Source of the DNA: Nymphaea colorata
Lineage: Eukaryota; Streptophyta; Magnoliopsida; Nymphaeales; Nymphaeaceae
NCBI RefSeq assembly: GCF_008831285.2
Contig: NC_045142.1
Coordinates: 17,363,354 to 17,427,353, forward strand
DNA length: 64,000 bases
Reading direction: 5' to 3'
The notes below the pieces were generated by a model, which made no database searches, was not told the DNA's origin, and saw nothing but the letters and a program-made list of their open reading frames with translations. Position 1 is the first letter of the stretch; the number at the start of each line of letters is the position of its first letter. Made by a program: the position numbers and the translations under genes. This document shows, in pieces, positions 11,396 to 22,765 of the stretch.

Positions 11396-11600
11396 CTGAA
11401 CTTGAAAATGGTCAATAAAAGGCTATTTAGGAAAAAATTTAACCACAAATTACAAACACTTGAAATCTATAATAAATCCACTATTTGTAAATCAATATGC
11501 ATATTTTCATTATTGTTGCTAGAATTTGAAACAAAAATTTTTTAAATTTATCATTTTTTATTGTTGAAACCGCCTATTGTCAGTCATATCATTTTGTGCA

Positions 11601-13463
11601 TGTTCTATATAATCCTTTAACAAGGCTTAAGTCTTTGGAAATTTTCCATTTTGTACTGCTAAACTTGTGCATATAATTCCATCTTTTTCTGATTTTGTTA
11701 ATAAAGATTGTACTGAAGAGGGTCACATAAGGGTTTGAAGTAAACTTCTATTAACATGAGAAACAGGAAGCTTTAGCTGTAGTTTTATTGTTTAGAATTA
11801 TCCTCTATCTTTAAATTACATTCTTATTGTTTTAGCTATTGTTTTTTTGTTTCTCAAGTTAGTGAAAGTTTACTTCAGCATTTTATTTTCCAATTCTTAT
11901 GAACATGTAGCACCTAGTGAAAAATTGCAAAACATACTTTTCTTTTTGGAATTATAAATATAAAAGCCGGTCCCAAAAAAATCCAAAAGTTTTTTTTTTT
12001 AGGCGAATGAACAATTATAAATATACAATTTTTTGCAAAGCACAATCCTACTCTTTGTTATGGTACTAAGGGAAGAGACCTTTAAAAACCAACTGCCTCC
12101 TCTGAGAGAAATTAAGTGCATAAGATTTAATGAAGAATGGTCAATGCTCCTCAGCAATCAAATGGGAAAATGAAAGCAACCAAAGTATGCATTAAATGGA
12201 AGGCTTCAATGAGTTTGGGCATGCAGGATCCAAATTCTCTTTAAGAATTTTCAAAAAAATGGTGAGGGGAAGCTGCCTCGAAAATGGGTTAAGCCATCCC
12301 CCCCTTGATCCACTCCGAAGGTTAGGGCTGTTTTGGTACTTGGGTGGACTCGTGGTACATTGGTCAACTAAAGTGTCATAGTACTATTGTTCTATACAAA
12401 TCTAAACCAAGCTTTCATCGACTTGCGAGTCCAACCAACTATGTTATGCACCTCGGTGCCACAAAAGTGCCTGGTGGATATGTGGAAAGAAAAAAAACCC
12501 TATTAAAAGACTACATCATGTTTTCTAACTTTTTAAAAGCCCAAGGCTTTAAAATGTAGAATGGGTATATTTTAGAGTACTTAAGGACAAAACTAAACCA
12601 CTTAAATTTTTATTTAAAAAAATTAACCAAATAAGAAGATGAATACATGTTTATGGATACTATTATTTGCAAAGCATGTTTAATTCAAGTTCTGTTTATT
12701 AAAAAAATATTGATTTTTCTAATGTTAAATTTTGACTTATATAAGAGCCTACTAGCTTTTTTTTTTATGATTAATGAGAAATATGTTGAAACTCAAAAAT
12801 AAGTGATTTAGCATATGTTTCTTACGAAGTCATTTTTAAGATTAGATTTACAATGTTAAATTGCACCAAAAATCCTTTGATAATATATTTTGGGGAGAAT
12901 GATTTTATTAGATATTCACCGGCTGAAAAAGGAACTGCTAGATAGAGAGCTGCCTTGAAATTAGACGAATATTTTGAAGGGACGACTATAATTTATTTCA
13001 TTTGCTTTTGACAACCAATTTTAGTTGGTTTTTTTTTTTTAATATTACCACAAGGAGAACTGTATATAATTTTAATAACATGCTACAACCTTTTTCTTGG
13101 TCCTTCGAACATGAGATCGTTGAAAAAACAAACGGCAACCTTATTATTATATATTTTTTCAGAAAAAACAATAATTATATCTTTTTCAAAAACTGATTAA
13201 AAAGCTATAATTTTTTGGAAAAATAGGTTCCATAAAACAAATATAATATTGAGCGTGTCATCCCAATACCAAGTTACATTTGTTTTCATTGTTTAATCAA
13301 AATTTGAAGTAGCTTATTAAAAGCTCTATTTAAAGTTTTAATGTGATGTCTCGCCTTGAAATTAACCTTTGTTTATTAAAGTTTATTACCTGCTTTCAGG
13401 CGTGTCCGTCTGATGACGGAGAGATGGAGGAAACGCTGCCGCTTGGAGGTCTGAGTGGCGGCG
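11601..13463. other. Intergenic region upstream of the PPR gene
   Basis: AT-rich sequence with several poly-T/poly-A runs. Short open frames at about 12196-12559 have no recognisable domain. The roughly 100 bases before the PPR start codon would hold its 5' leader, but no convincing TATA box or other promoter element stands out. Confidence 0.4.
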
Positions 13464-15203
13464 ATGGCATACGCGCTCTCGCTGCTGCAGCGGTGCACCG
13501 GCCTCGCCCACCTCAGGCAGGTTCACGCCCACATGGTCGTGACGGGTCTCGCCAACAGCGTCCACGCCCTCACCAAGCTCGTCGAGTTCTGCGCCCTCCT
13601 CTCCGACGGCGTGTTCCTTGACTACGCCGGCGAGATCTTCCGGCAGGTCGCTCACCCCACGACCACGACGTGGAACGCCATGATCCGCGGACTCGCCCAG
13701 GGCCCTGACCCGAAGCTCGCCATCCTCCTTTATCCCCAAATCCAGAAAGGATCGTTCTCTTCCTCGCTTCGTCCCGACGCTCTCTCTGTCTCGTTCGCCT
13801 TGAAGGCATGCGCCCGACTCCTCGGTCTCAAGGAAGGCCAGGAGCTCCATGCGCAAGTTTTCAGGTTTGGTTTCGCCTCGGACTCGCTCTTGCAGACGAC
13901 CCTAATGGATCTTTACTTCAAGACGAGCCGCGGAGACGATGCGCGCCAGGTGTTCGACGAATTGCCCAAGAGAGATATAGTGGCTTGGAACGTTATCGTT
14001 GCTGGATATGCGCAGTGCGGGAGGTCGAACGACGCGTTGGTGATGTTTCGCTGCATGCAGCAGGTTCCGGACCTGCGGCCCAACGAGGTCACCATCTTGG
14101 GGGCTCTCTCGGCGTGCTCGCAGTTGGGTGCAGCGGACGACGGCGAGTCGGTGCACGCTTACGCTCGCCAGCACGCTCTCGATCGACATTGTTTCGTTGG
14201 GAATGCTCTGATTGACATGTACGCCAAATGCGGCCGTGTCGATCGGGCACTTCAAGTATTTGATGAAGTGCCTCAGAGAAGTTTGGTTTCTTGGAACACC
14301 ATGATCATGGCTTTTGCCATGCATGGGCGTGCTCATGACGCGCTGGCGCTATATCAGAAAATGAAGACGGCAAAGGTGGCGCCTGACTCGGTGACGTTCT
14401 TGGCCGTGTTGGGTGCATGCAATCACGCAGGGTTGGTAGAAGACGGACGTCAGCTCTTGCGCTCCATGGAAGAGTTTCGGGTTGTGCCGAACGTGAAGCA
14501 CTACGGTTGTGTGGTGGACCTGCTAGGCCGTGCTGGAAGGCTGGAGGAAGCATATGATCTGATTGTCAATTTGCCGGTAGAGGTGGACGTCGTCCTCTGG
14601 CAGAGCTTGTTGGGTGCTTGCTATACCTACGGCAATGTTGAGCTAGCCGAGCGGGCAATGCAGCGGTTAGCAGAGTTGAACTCCAATAACAGTGGCGACT
14701 TTGTTCTCATGTCTAATGTCTATGCTGCCTCTGCTCGGTGGGACGATGTGGGCAGGACCAGGGAAGCCATGAAGCGTGTGGATGTTGTCAAGACGCCTGG
14801 ATTCAGCTACATTAAGGTGGATGGTGTGATTCATAAGTTTGTCATGGGGGACCAAGAGCATGAAAAAAGCAAGGAAATCTATGAGAAGTTGGATGAGATT
14901 TGTGCAAGGGCTAGGTTACTTGGGTATGCCCCTAAAACGTCCTTTGTGCTACACGACATAGATGAGGAAGACAAGGAAAATGCACTTTCCTGTCACAGTG
15001 AGAAGTTGGCAGTTGCCTTTGGCCTTCTGAGCACCGATGGTGGCTCTCCAATTCTTGTCATCAAGAACCTCAGAATATGTGGTGATTGCCATGCGCTGAT
15101 CAAACTTGTATCCAAGATTTATGGGAGGGAAATTATAGTAAGAGATCGGACACGCTTCCACCATTTTGCTAAAGGACTATGTTCATGCAAAGATTACTGG
15201 TGA
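13464..15203 (+). CDS. Pentatricopeptide repeat protein, PLS-DYW class (organelle RNA editing)
   Basis: An intronless 579-residue protein, usual for plant PLS-class PPR genes. The chosen start is the ATG at 13464; the open frame extends 9 bases further only through a GTG. From memory, Arabidopsis At1g34160 begins and ends similarly. PPR motifs fill roughly residues 30-390, with repeated 'WNxxI/M' and 'DMYAKCG' phrases. An E/E+ region follows, with a PG box near residue 445 (KTPGFSYIKVDG). The DYW domain covers about the last 95 residues: HSEKLA near 509, CGDCH near 538 and the terminal tripeptide DYW. The HxE and CxxC residues needed for the zinc-dependent cytidine deaminase fold are present. 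Family knowledge implies C-to-U editing of mitochondrial or plastid transcripts. The target site and organelle cannot be read from this sequence. It is far more GC-rich than its surroundings. Confidence 0.97.
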   Translation: MAYALSLLQRCTGLAHLRQVHAHMVVTGLANSVHALTKLVEFCALLSDGVFLDYAGEIFRQVAHPTTTTWNAMIRGLAQGPDPKLAILLYPQIQKGSFSSSLRPDALSVSFALKACARLLGLKEGQELHAQVFRFGFASDSLLQTTLMDLYFKTSRGDDARQVFDELPKRDIVAWNVIVAGYAQCGRSNDALVMFRCMQQVPDLRPNEVTILGALSACSQLGAADDGESVHAYARQHALDRHCFVGNALIDMYAKCGRVDRALQVFDEVPQRSLVSWNTMIMAFAMHGRAHDALALYQKMKTAKVAPDSVTFLAVLGACNHAGLVEDGRQLLRSMEEFRVVPNVKHYGCVVDLLGRAGRLEEAYDLIVNLPVEVDVVLWQSLLGACYTYGNVELAERAMQRLAELNSNNSGDFVLMSNVYAASARWDDVGRTREAMKRVDVVKTPGFSYIKVDGVIHKFVMGDQEHEKSKEIYEKLDEICARARLLGYAPKTSFVLHDIDEEDKENALSCHSEKLAVAFGLLSTDGGSPILVIKNLRICGDCHALIKLVSKIYGREIIVRDRTRFHHFAKGLCSCKDYW

Positions 15204-16418
15204 AGCACTTTAACTGGAATGAGTGGAAGATTTAATGGTCATTGATGAAGCCTATTATTCCCACTAATGGGATCATCCTTAGCAATTTAATATGTTGGTG
15301 CTTGATCAGCAGCTTAGCTCTTGACTGATTTTCACATTTGACTAGCCCTTAGTGAAATGTCACATGGCCGCTTATTTACCTGTCAGTGTGCCATTAGGAG
15401 TATACTACTGATGCTGGAGAGCTATCTGTGTGGTCCACATTGTTAGGTGTACAAAACAAGGAGTAACCCAGTTCCTTCATCATATCATTAACCATCTTCG
15501 TGCTTCTTTGGTTTCTCTTCATGTTTTAACTTCCGCTCTTAGTTAGGACAACCACTCGGATGCACTAAGCATCTGTCTCCAAATTTTGATACAATAACAA
15601 GAACATTGGTTATCGATCCAAAGGGTTCTCTCGGTATGTGTTTTTCGTTCTGCTTAGGTAAATGTTCGAGTATCTTATCGGACCAGAGACCTAAATCCAA
15701 TAATAGATTCGAAAAACCAAATTAACTGGGCCAAAATTTGGTAAAGACCCAACTTTATCAACACTCTTCTTTTTCTTTTTTTTTGGGTTGACTGGGATCC
15801 AAATCCAAACCAAATACAACTAATGTCTCTCTCTCTCCTCTCTGGTTTCTTTTCTCCAAAAGTCTCTCTCGACATAAGAAATCTTTGCCCACACCACGGC
15901 AGTGGGATTAGCTACAGAAGAGACCAGAATGTAAGCCTGAACTCAAGACCAGCCAGGGCCCTTTCCTTTTGTGCTAAACCGTTGTGCTTTTGCCTATGAT
16001 AAGTTTGATGTATGAAGGTCAATCTACATTAGAATGTCGCTAGTAAAAGATCTATATAAGTGAAGCTAACTTGTCTATAGCATAACGTGAACTCTAAAAT
16101 TATTTAATGAGCTGAGTGAGTCGAACCCAGGCGAGCCAATTGGGTCTAGGCATAGCACTTGCATAAGCACACTTCGTATGCCCATAAGAAGAGAGAGATT
16201 GATACGCACCAAACCTTTTAGTGTTATGCGCTTAAGGAATTACTTTGACCGTTTTTCAAGATGAATGCATGGTTGAAAGAAAATCAAGGAAAAAAGTTGC
16301 TGATTGATGCTAGATGATTAAAATATCATATGTTGCTTTTTATCTTGTTTTTTCTCAACCATTCATCTTGAAAAGATGGCCCGCATTGATTTTTTATGGG
16401 TCTACGTGTATCTACCAA

Positions 16419-16420
<2 letters not shown>
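15204..16420. other. 3' flank of the PPR gene and intergenic DNA
   Basis: Follows the PPR stop codon and should include its 3' untranslated region. No further gene, repeat with clear ends or RNA gene was recognised. A CT-rich patch lies near 15825-15870. Confidence 0.4.
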
Positions 16421-16423
<3 letters not shown>

Positions 16424-16476
<53 letters not shown>

Positions 16477-16477
16477 G
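16424..16477. repeat. Compound (CT)n(TA)n microsatellite
   Basis: A pure CT run followed directly by a pure TA run. Confidence 0.9.
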
Positions 16478-16557
16478 CCATACCTGTGGTCGTCCGTCTA
16501 ACAGTGTCAAATGCTGAGGTAAAAGGCTCAAAAATATTTATCCACACAAAAGCACTG

Positions 16558-16780
16558 GGCTAGAGGCGGATGAAGTTGGTAAGGTTTGATATTTTTGTGC
16601 CCCACGGTCTCTAGTTCGAGTGACAAGGTTCCCAAACTCTTGCACAAGCAGCAGTAGGCATAGGCCCTGGGGATGGGGTACTAGCCTTGGAGTTTTATAC
16701 TGTGGGCAAGCATCAAAGCTTGTCAATGCGGGCTCAGTTTGTGCCGGTGTGAAAATTAAAAAAAAGAAAAAGAAAAAGAA
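16558..16780 (+). mobile_element. Probable tRNA-derived SINE
   Basis: The head 'gatgaagttggtaagg' resembles a polymerase III A box. About 35 bases later 'ctagttcgagtgaca' resembles a B box. The 3' part contains 'gtaggcatagg', also found near 46785 beside another B-box-like stretch. The copy ends in an A-rich tail with GAAAAA repeats (about 16748-16780). Head, spacing and tail fit a short retroposon. No clear target-site duplication was found. Confidence 0.5.
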
Positions 16781-16789
16781 CATGTGAAG

Positions 16790-19440
16790 GCCAACCTACT
16801 CTGTGGTAGTGGTAGCCAATAAAAGATTTGTACACACTAATTTGTTTTGACCTTTCCCACATTATTGTCCTGGTAAAATTTGATGGTGAGAGCCCACCTT
16901 CATCTAAAATTAAATAAATAAAGACTTAAGCTTAGTAGGTAATTAGGTGAAAAAAGTTCCACTCTACCAACATGCGTAAGCCTCCTCTTATGCAATAACT
17001 CTACATTTTCTATGTACATGTTGAGGCATTCTGAATATATTAGTCTGTTTTTTCTGTGATACTGCTCCTAACTATTTATATTTATACATATTTTAGTTGT
17101 TTGTTTTCAACGAATACCTAATTTTATTAAGTATTACATTCTTCACCAGACATTCATAAATTTAGGATGTAAATAGTTGGGACTTGGGTTGGATACCATT
17201 ACGAAGTTGAATTTAATTAGAAGTTTCTTGATCATGACCGCATTCATCTTTTTGGAATCAAATAAAATTTAGAGCAGACAGAGATGAGATCTGACTTTTG
17301 TGTATAATGAGGTTGGTTCTTTATCGGAATTTGGACTGGAATTTAGATTTAGATAACTAAAGAATATTGAGTTTGAATCAGTTTAAATCTTGGATCCATT
17401 TTTCCCTATCAGAACCGGTTTCAGGTGTGCAATTGGATTTCACCGACCCGTTTACATCATGAATGAAAATTATGCTTCTTAATAATGCACGCTTAGGTGG
17501 ATGACCAAAATGTCAAGAAATGCAGCTTGCACATGCTGAAGGGTTATTAAATTCACCCAAAATTTGTGAGGCTGAGAGAGATTTGGTGATTTTGGCTATA
17601 TAAAGTCACTCAGCTCGCTCACGAGGGTTGTTTAATCTATTTTGATAAATAGTTGAGAGAAAAACAAGAAGAAAAAGGTGTGGATGAATACTGGAGTACC
17701 AAAATGTTCATCACATTTTCCTCTTTATTTCTTTCAACCATTCATCACGATGGATCGGATGGTCCTCATGAGTAAACTGAGTGACTTTGGATAGCCAAAA
17801 TCGCCATTATGTATATGTGAGCGTGTGTGTGTGTGTGTGTCTTTTTTTTTGTGCATGAAGACCCAAAAAAGGTTGAGTTTTAAACACTGGTAGAGTCTGA
17901 TCAGTTTTTGGTGATTTTCATAGTTGGCTTTGAAAAGGAAACACAACAGGAAGATGTCCCAAATAGTATATAAATAGGGTGACTAGAATATGGCAACTGT
18001 AAATGGTGCCAATTGTGTTAAATTCACACCCGGAAAAGAAAAACATAAACTTACCCCAGAAAGGTAAAACATAAACATCTCTTCTTGAAAATTGTGAAAA
18101 TCTATTTTTTTTTTTGGGGTTTTTAGACATCTCAATAGCATATTTCTCATACCAAAGTTTTGATGTTGAGTTGAGATAATTTTGTTGTTAACAAATATAT
18201 TTTTATCTTCTTTTCTGTTTGTTTTCTACTAACAAAGTAAATCACAGAGGGAAAGGGAACTCTGGTAACTAGTCTAAAATGAGATTAGTTTACATATATA
18301 TGTAAATATGAAAGGGAAACTTTTCTAATCATACATTACAAGAACCACTGCAGACAAGCTCAAGGGGTAGAGCAGTAGCTTCAAGACTTGATTTAGGACT
18401 CCTTTTTACAACTTTTGTGTCATACATTTTGATTCACCATGTGGCCATGAAAATAGTGTTTTCCCGTGTACATAGATTTGGATATGGCAAGGTTTTGAAA
18501 TTTTGTGAAAGCTCGAATTTTGTGGTCTTTTGAATCCTATTAATACATCGAGAAAAACTTTAAGTAGATTCTGGGCACTCTGTATACGGTAAACAAGAAC
18601 AGTTCAAGAGAGAGAGAGAGAGAGCATTTAATGAGTTTACTATACATCTCAGTAAAGGGCAAAGTCCATCTTTTCAGTGTCTTTCTCTGGAGATCAGACA
18701 TTACACGTGATCCCCACAAACGTTCAGTAAGAGAGATGCGCTTTGAATTGCAAAGGGTGACTGGGCGGTCCTGCAATGGCCTGAAACTTCAACAGTCAAC
18801 CATGTTTGAAAACTTGCAGCTGGAAACTTTGCATTCGACATTTGAAAAACAATGCGGCCCCTTCGGAAAGAAACCATGTTAGAAAGCATTATGCTAATCC
18901 ACAGCAAGTCGCATTGAGTTCACATGGTTCACACCAAGGGAAGATTTCATTTATGAATATAAAATGTTATCAAGACATATTCATTTTCTTGTAAGTGCAC
19001 CATTATCAATAGTCAAGTAAGACTGTTATAGCCATATATTTCACTTTCTTGCCAGTAATATAGGCCACTGCCTGACCTGTTCTCTGTTCTGTTCATATCT
19101 ACTGATGGAAATGGAATGGGAATGGGGAACCTTAAACAATTACAGTTTGGTCTCATGATGATTTCTTTTACTGATGCAAAGTCAATGAAGGATGTTGAAT
19201 TTCCAAATTTGAAATGAGAACTGACCGAAGCATATTTATGAAGAAGCTGGATATTGATAGAGGGAGAGGCAAATTTACAAGGTGGCACCAACCAATAGTA
19301 GGTCATCCAACTACTTGTGGTAGGAAAACTCACGGTTGCAACAAGTTCAGAAGAACAGTAGTGTTATCCTTTTGGAAGTCCTTTTTCAGATCAACATACA
19401 GTAAAAGAAGAACTATTGCAGTCATATTTATTACTTAAGT
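16790..19440. other. Intergenic region between the PPR gene and the kinesin gene
   Basis: AT-rich. Positions 17164-17460 look like a decayed MITE: 'aggatgtaaatag' at the left pairs with 'cgtttacatc' at the right. A (GT)n run lies at 17823-17840. The part nearest 19440 is downstream of the minus-strand kinesin gene. Short open frames near 18540-19438 have no recognisable domain and no supporting splice structure. Confidence 0.4.
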
Positions 19441-19817
19441 TTGGCGGTGCTTTTCAACCAACTCATACTCCTTGAGATCTGTAGTGCTGTCAGTATCTCG
19501 CTGAAAGAAAAAACTGTTCATTCTGTAAAAGAGAACGACATTACATAGTTCATTCTGTAAGAGAAAATAATATTACATGGCTAAGCCTTGTTGCACCAGC
19601 AGACTGAAATTTCAGAACTGATGCCCTTGCTGTGTTTGCTCAAACATGTTAGCTTGCTAACCTGTTTAGCTACTCAATTTGGATGATTATTGACATAAAT
19701 TTACTATAATCATTTGACACTGTACATGAAATTCTCAAGTTTAAACTCATTCCTGATGTCTTATTCTGTGCTTATGGGTCTGCAGTGAGGCAATGCCACT
19801 TCATTACCTCATACTTG

Positions 19818-22765
19818 TTAGCACTGAGATTCTGCCAAGGAATGGCAGCCTGCACCATTGATTAACTCTAAACAGCTGGGCATTGATGAGCGAATTAGCC
19901 TCGCATTTTTCAATGGGTAACGAGATACTTCACAAGAACTTCGCCTATCAGATATTCTTTTCTGCATATTAAGATCTGAAAGGTGCCTTGTCTGTGAAAT
20001 TGAAAGAGAAGCAGAAAATCTCCTATTATGTTGCGCCCTTAGAATTTTTGAGCTATCATGGCTTGCGGCATCTGATTGCACAGAACTTAATTCTTCAGTA
20101 CGAAGCTTCTTCAGGCTAGATCTCACCAATAACCCCGTAGGGAAATTCGTCTTAAAATTAGAGTCTGATTGGACAAGAGTCCGAGATCTAGAAAGATGAA
20201 AATCTATTTCAGTGAGGTGCTTCATCCCTGATCTTTGCATTTTAGTTGCTTTAGCTTCCCTATCAGCAAGCTGCCTCTGTCTGCTGCAAGCAGTAGATGC
20301 CATAAATCGAGGGATAGAAGCTGAGATTCTAGCTGTAGTTCTCTCAGATGCTTTAGGACTTTCAAAAAGTTCTTTCGGAGCAGTTAAAGGACTTGTTGGA
20401 GACCCAGTTTGAACTTCAAAACCATACGTCACAGAAAGTATCCTTTTCTTTTCTCGTAAAGTGCATTCAAGTCTCTGGACATGATCTCTGACATTTTGGC
20501 AGTCTTGCTCTGCATCTTTCAGTTGTTGATCTAGTTCAGCAATCTGCTTTCTCCTAAGATTCCTCAACTCCTAAAAATTCAGATCTATTATCAGATCCAC
20601 GACTTTTGAGGATGACATGAACAAGAGGCATATCGATTAACTTTCTTAATCACAAGAATTTGAGTTGGATTGACAGACAAGAAGCAAAAATCACTACCAG
20701 AATTACCTCAGAGAGCTCCTTATGGCACTCAACTCCCCGTGCTCGTTGCCCAAAGTTAAGAGAACATATGGTCTCACAGATGTCATCCTCCTTTGCGCTT
20801 ATGTGAATCACCATGAGAGCTTTTGAATCATGTCCTGTATTGCCCACAAGATCAATTGTTAAGCCAAAATTAAGCAATATTGAGAACAAGTTTTAAACAC
20901 AGAAATCTGCAAATTGGGATGGAAAAGATGAATGGAATCACACTGTAACATACCCAGAGAATCTTTGAGAATTTGTGTCAGTTTGCTGTTCCTGTATATG
21001 GTAGCAAGACTTAGTGATACTGTATCAGGAACAGACTGAACTATCAGGTTAAATGATCACTAACATCATTCTCATGTATCAAAGCAATTACCTATATGGA
21101 ATGTGATTTCGCTTGCGTCTTAAAGCAGAGATCACATCACCTAGAGCTGACAGAGACAAGTTTATGGCCCGCCCTTCATCAAGAATCTGCCCTGTGGCCC
21201 TTGTCTTCAATAGCCGCTCGCTTCCCCCAAGATCGACCATCCACAATTTGCTCAGCATAGTTTTACTTCCCTCATTGCGAGTAATAGTTAATCGAGTTAA
21301 GCTGCAGATGAATGGAATCGTCATATAAGCATCTGACAAGAAAAATATCTTTCGCCAACATCATATGAAATCGATGGACATTTGCCACTAAATCATGGTT
21401 ACCAGTGAGATCTGCTTGATGCTTCATTGACGTTTGTCCAACAAGTAGACCGGGCCTTCCTCCCCATGACATAATTCTTATGTGCTTGTGCGAAATCCGT
21501 CAATGGTATTTCTATCAGGCCATCAATCTCCACAGATCCATTTGAATCCGTTTGCATGCTAAGACTGCTGCATAGTGAGGCAAGTTAAAAGTACAAAAAT
21601 TTTCAGACCACGCAATCAAGTAGAAATATCAGGGATGAAACTGTTACCTTCTAGACATACACGCAGAATCCATTCTTGTAGGTGGCCTATGCGCAAGTAG
21701 ATCCTTCAGATGTCCCATGTAAACCTCCACCATGCTCAATGAGAACTTGAAATCAACCGCATTGTCGAGTGATGAATGATCAAGGAGTGCCTTAATTGCT
21801 CGTGGAACTATGCCATGAGAATCTGGTGCTCCCTCCTGAACAATTCCTCACATCTTGTTGAGTTAGTTCTGATGTTGCACACGGAAAAAGAAACGAAGCA
21901 TAAAAGAAGATGCGAGAAAGCAGGATCAAATCGAAAAGGTTGGTGAGGTCTGCCTCTCACCATTGTGAAAGTCTTGCCAGTTCCTGTCTGCCCATAAGCA
22001 AAAATGCATACGCTGTGACCATCAAGTGCAGATCTGAGAATTGGCTCAATCTCAGCAAACACATTCTCTGCAGAAATTTTATGGGCCAACCTCTATTAGT
22101 TAGCAAATAGAAACATCACAGCTATGAAGTCAAATGAATTTTAAAGCTTGAAGTTGGCATACCCTGTGATGCCTCGTAAGAAAATACTCTGTCGAAGACG
22201 TAATCCTTCTTTTTTCTCATCCCTTGGATCATTACCTTCTCCTGTCCAAGAGTAATGGGTGCAGGCCTGCTTCTCTTTTCCATCTGCAAGAAAGGGCGAA
22301 CACGACAGAATACCCTGATGCTGCCTGACATCAGAGTCAATGCCCAAGTGCTGACGCTTAAGAAGAATTTCTTCAAGATAACAAACATGAAGTAAGAACA
22401 GATCTCATGGTTCACTACCTTTGAGGTCTAATAACTTATCTAGTGCTTCTCTCCTTTTCCCATCTAAATGCCTCAATTGGGATCTTAATTCCGCTATATC
22501 TCCTGCAAAAGAGCCGAAGACATCCACATGAAGTCTGAGAAGTAAATAAAACAAGTTGTCAGGTTGAGATTTTATGCATGAATTGGTTCAACTTGCCTTC
22601 GAGTTTAGAGACAGCATCTTCGAGTTCCTTCTTCTCATGCTCAGGAACCAAACTAACATCTGTAAACACACCCTCGCTCGGAGGGGATTGACTCTCTTCA
22701 GGCATTTCTGCCGGCTCCCCTAATGCCTCCATTGTTGCAGTAAATTGCTGAGATGACTCATCCAT
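19818..22765 (-). CDS. Kinesin-like protein, KIN-14 type
   Basis: Ten coding exons join in phase to 667 residues: 22597-22765, 22419-22502, 22163-22324, 21961-22067, 21648-21835, 21403-21567, 21092-21301, 20954-20991, 20707-20834 and 19818-20570. Residues 1-84 form a short charged N-terminus with heptad-like segments. The motor begins at about residue 85 ([11 protein letters not shown]). It carries the P-loop GQTGTGKT (164-171), switch I NEASSRSH (284-291) and switch II DLGGSE (315-320, usually DLAGSE), and ends near 405. A short coiled coil follows (about 418-465), then a basic, Ser-rich tail. The '[11 protein letters not shown]' entry after a neck is the KIN-14 (minus-end-directed) signature. 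All introns are GT-AG except the first, which is GC-AG. Its role would be microtubule-based transport or division; the exact subgroup is not certain. The start is the first in-frame ATG. Confidence 0.95.

Larger units (their letters stand above)
5645..11600. repeat. Tandem duplication of a ~1.67-kb unit, first copy invaded by two transposons
   Basis: Unit 1 runs from about 5645 to 9910 and unit 2 from about 9910 to 11600. Shared landmarks in the same order are: 'tttttattcttttgcattt' (5899 and 10120), 'aattctaaagatgatg' (5971 and 10194), 'aaattccattttaacaaaag' (7621 and 10270), 'tattagggcatttatt' (9305 and 10944) and 'gtaaagcaagcactgaactt' (9694 and 11379). Subtracting the two insertions and one copy of each target duplication leaves unit 1 at about 1.66 kb, close to the 1.69 kb of unit 2. 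No gene was recognised in the unit. Confidence 0.85.

Noticed and set aside
12196-12559. Possible retroelement coding fragment upstream of the PPR gene
   Set aside because: No reverse transcriptase, integrase or gag motif could be aligned in any frame.
13386-14553. Several frames antisense to or out of phase with the PPR gene
   Set aside because: Shadow frames of a GC-rich coding sequence. The plus-strand PPR frame explains the region.
16800-19440. Search for tRNA or other small RNA genes
   Set aside because: Only isolated A- or B-box-like words were found (for example near 18355); no cloverleaf could be drawn.
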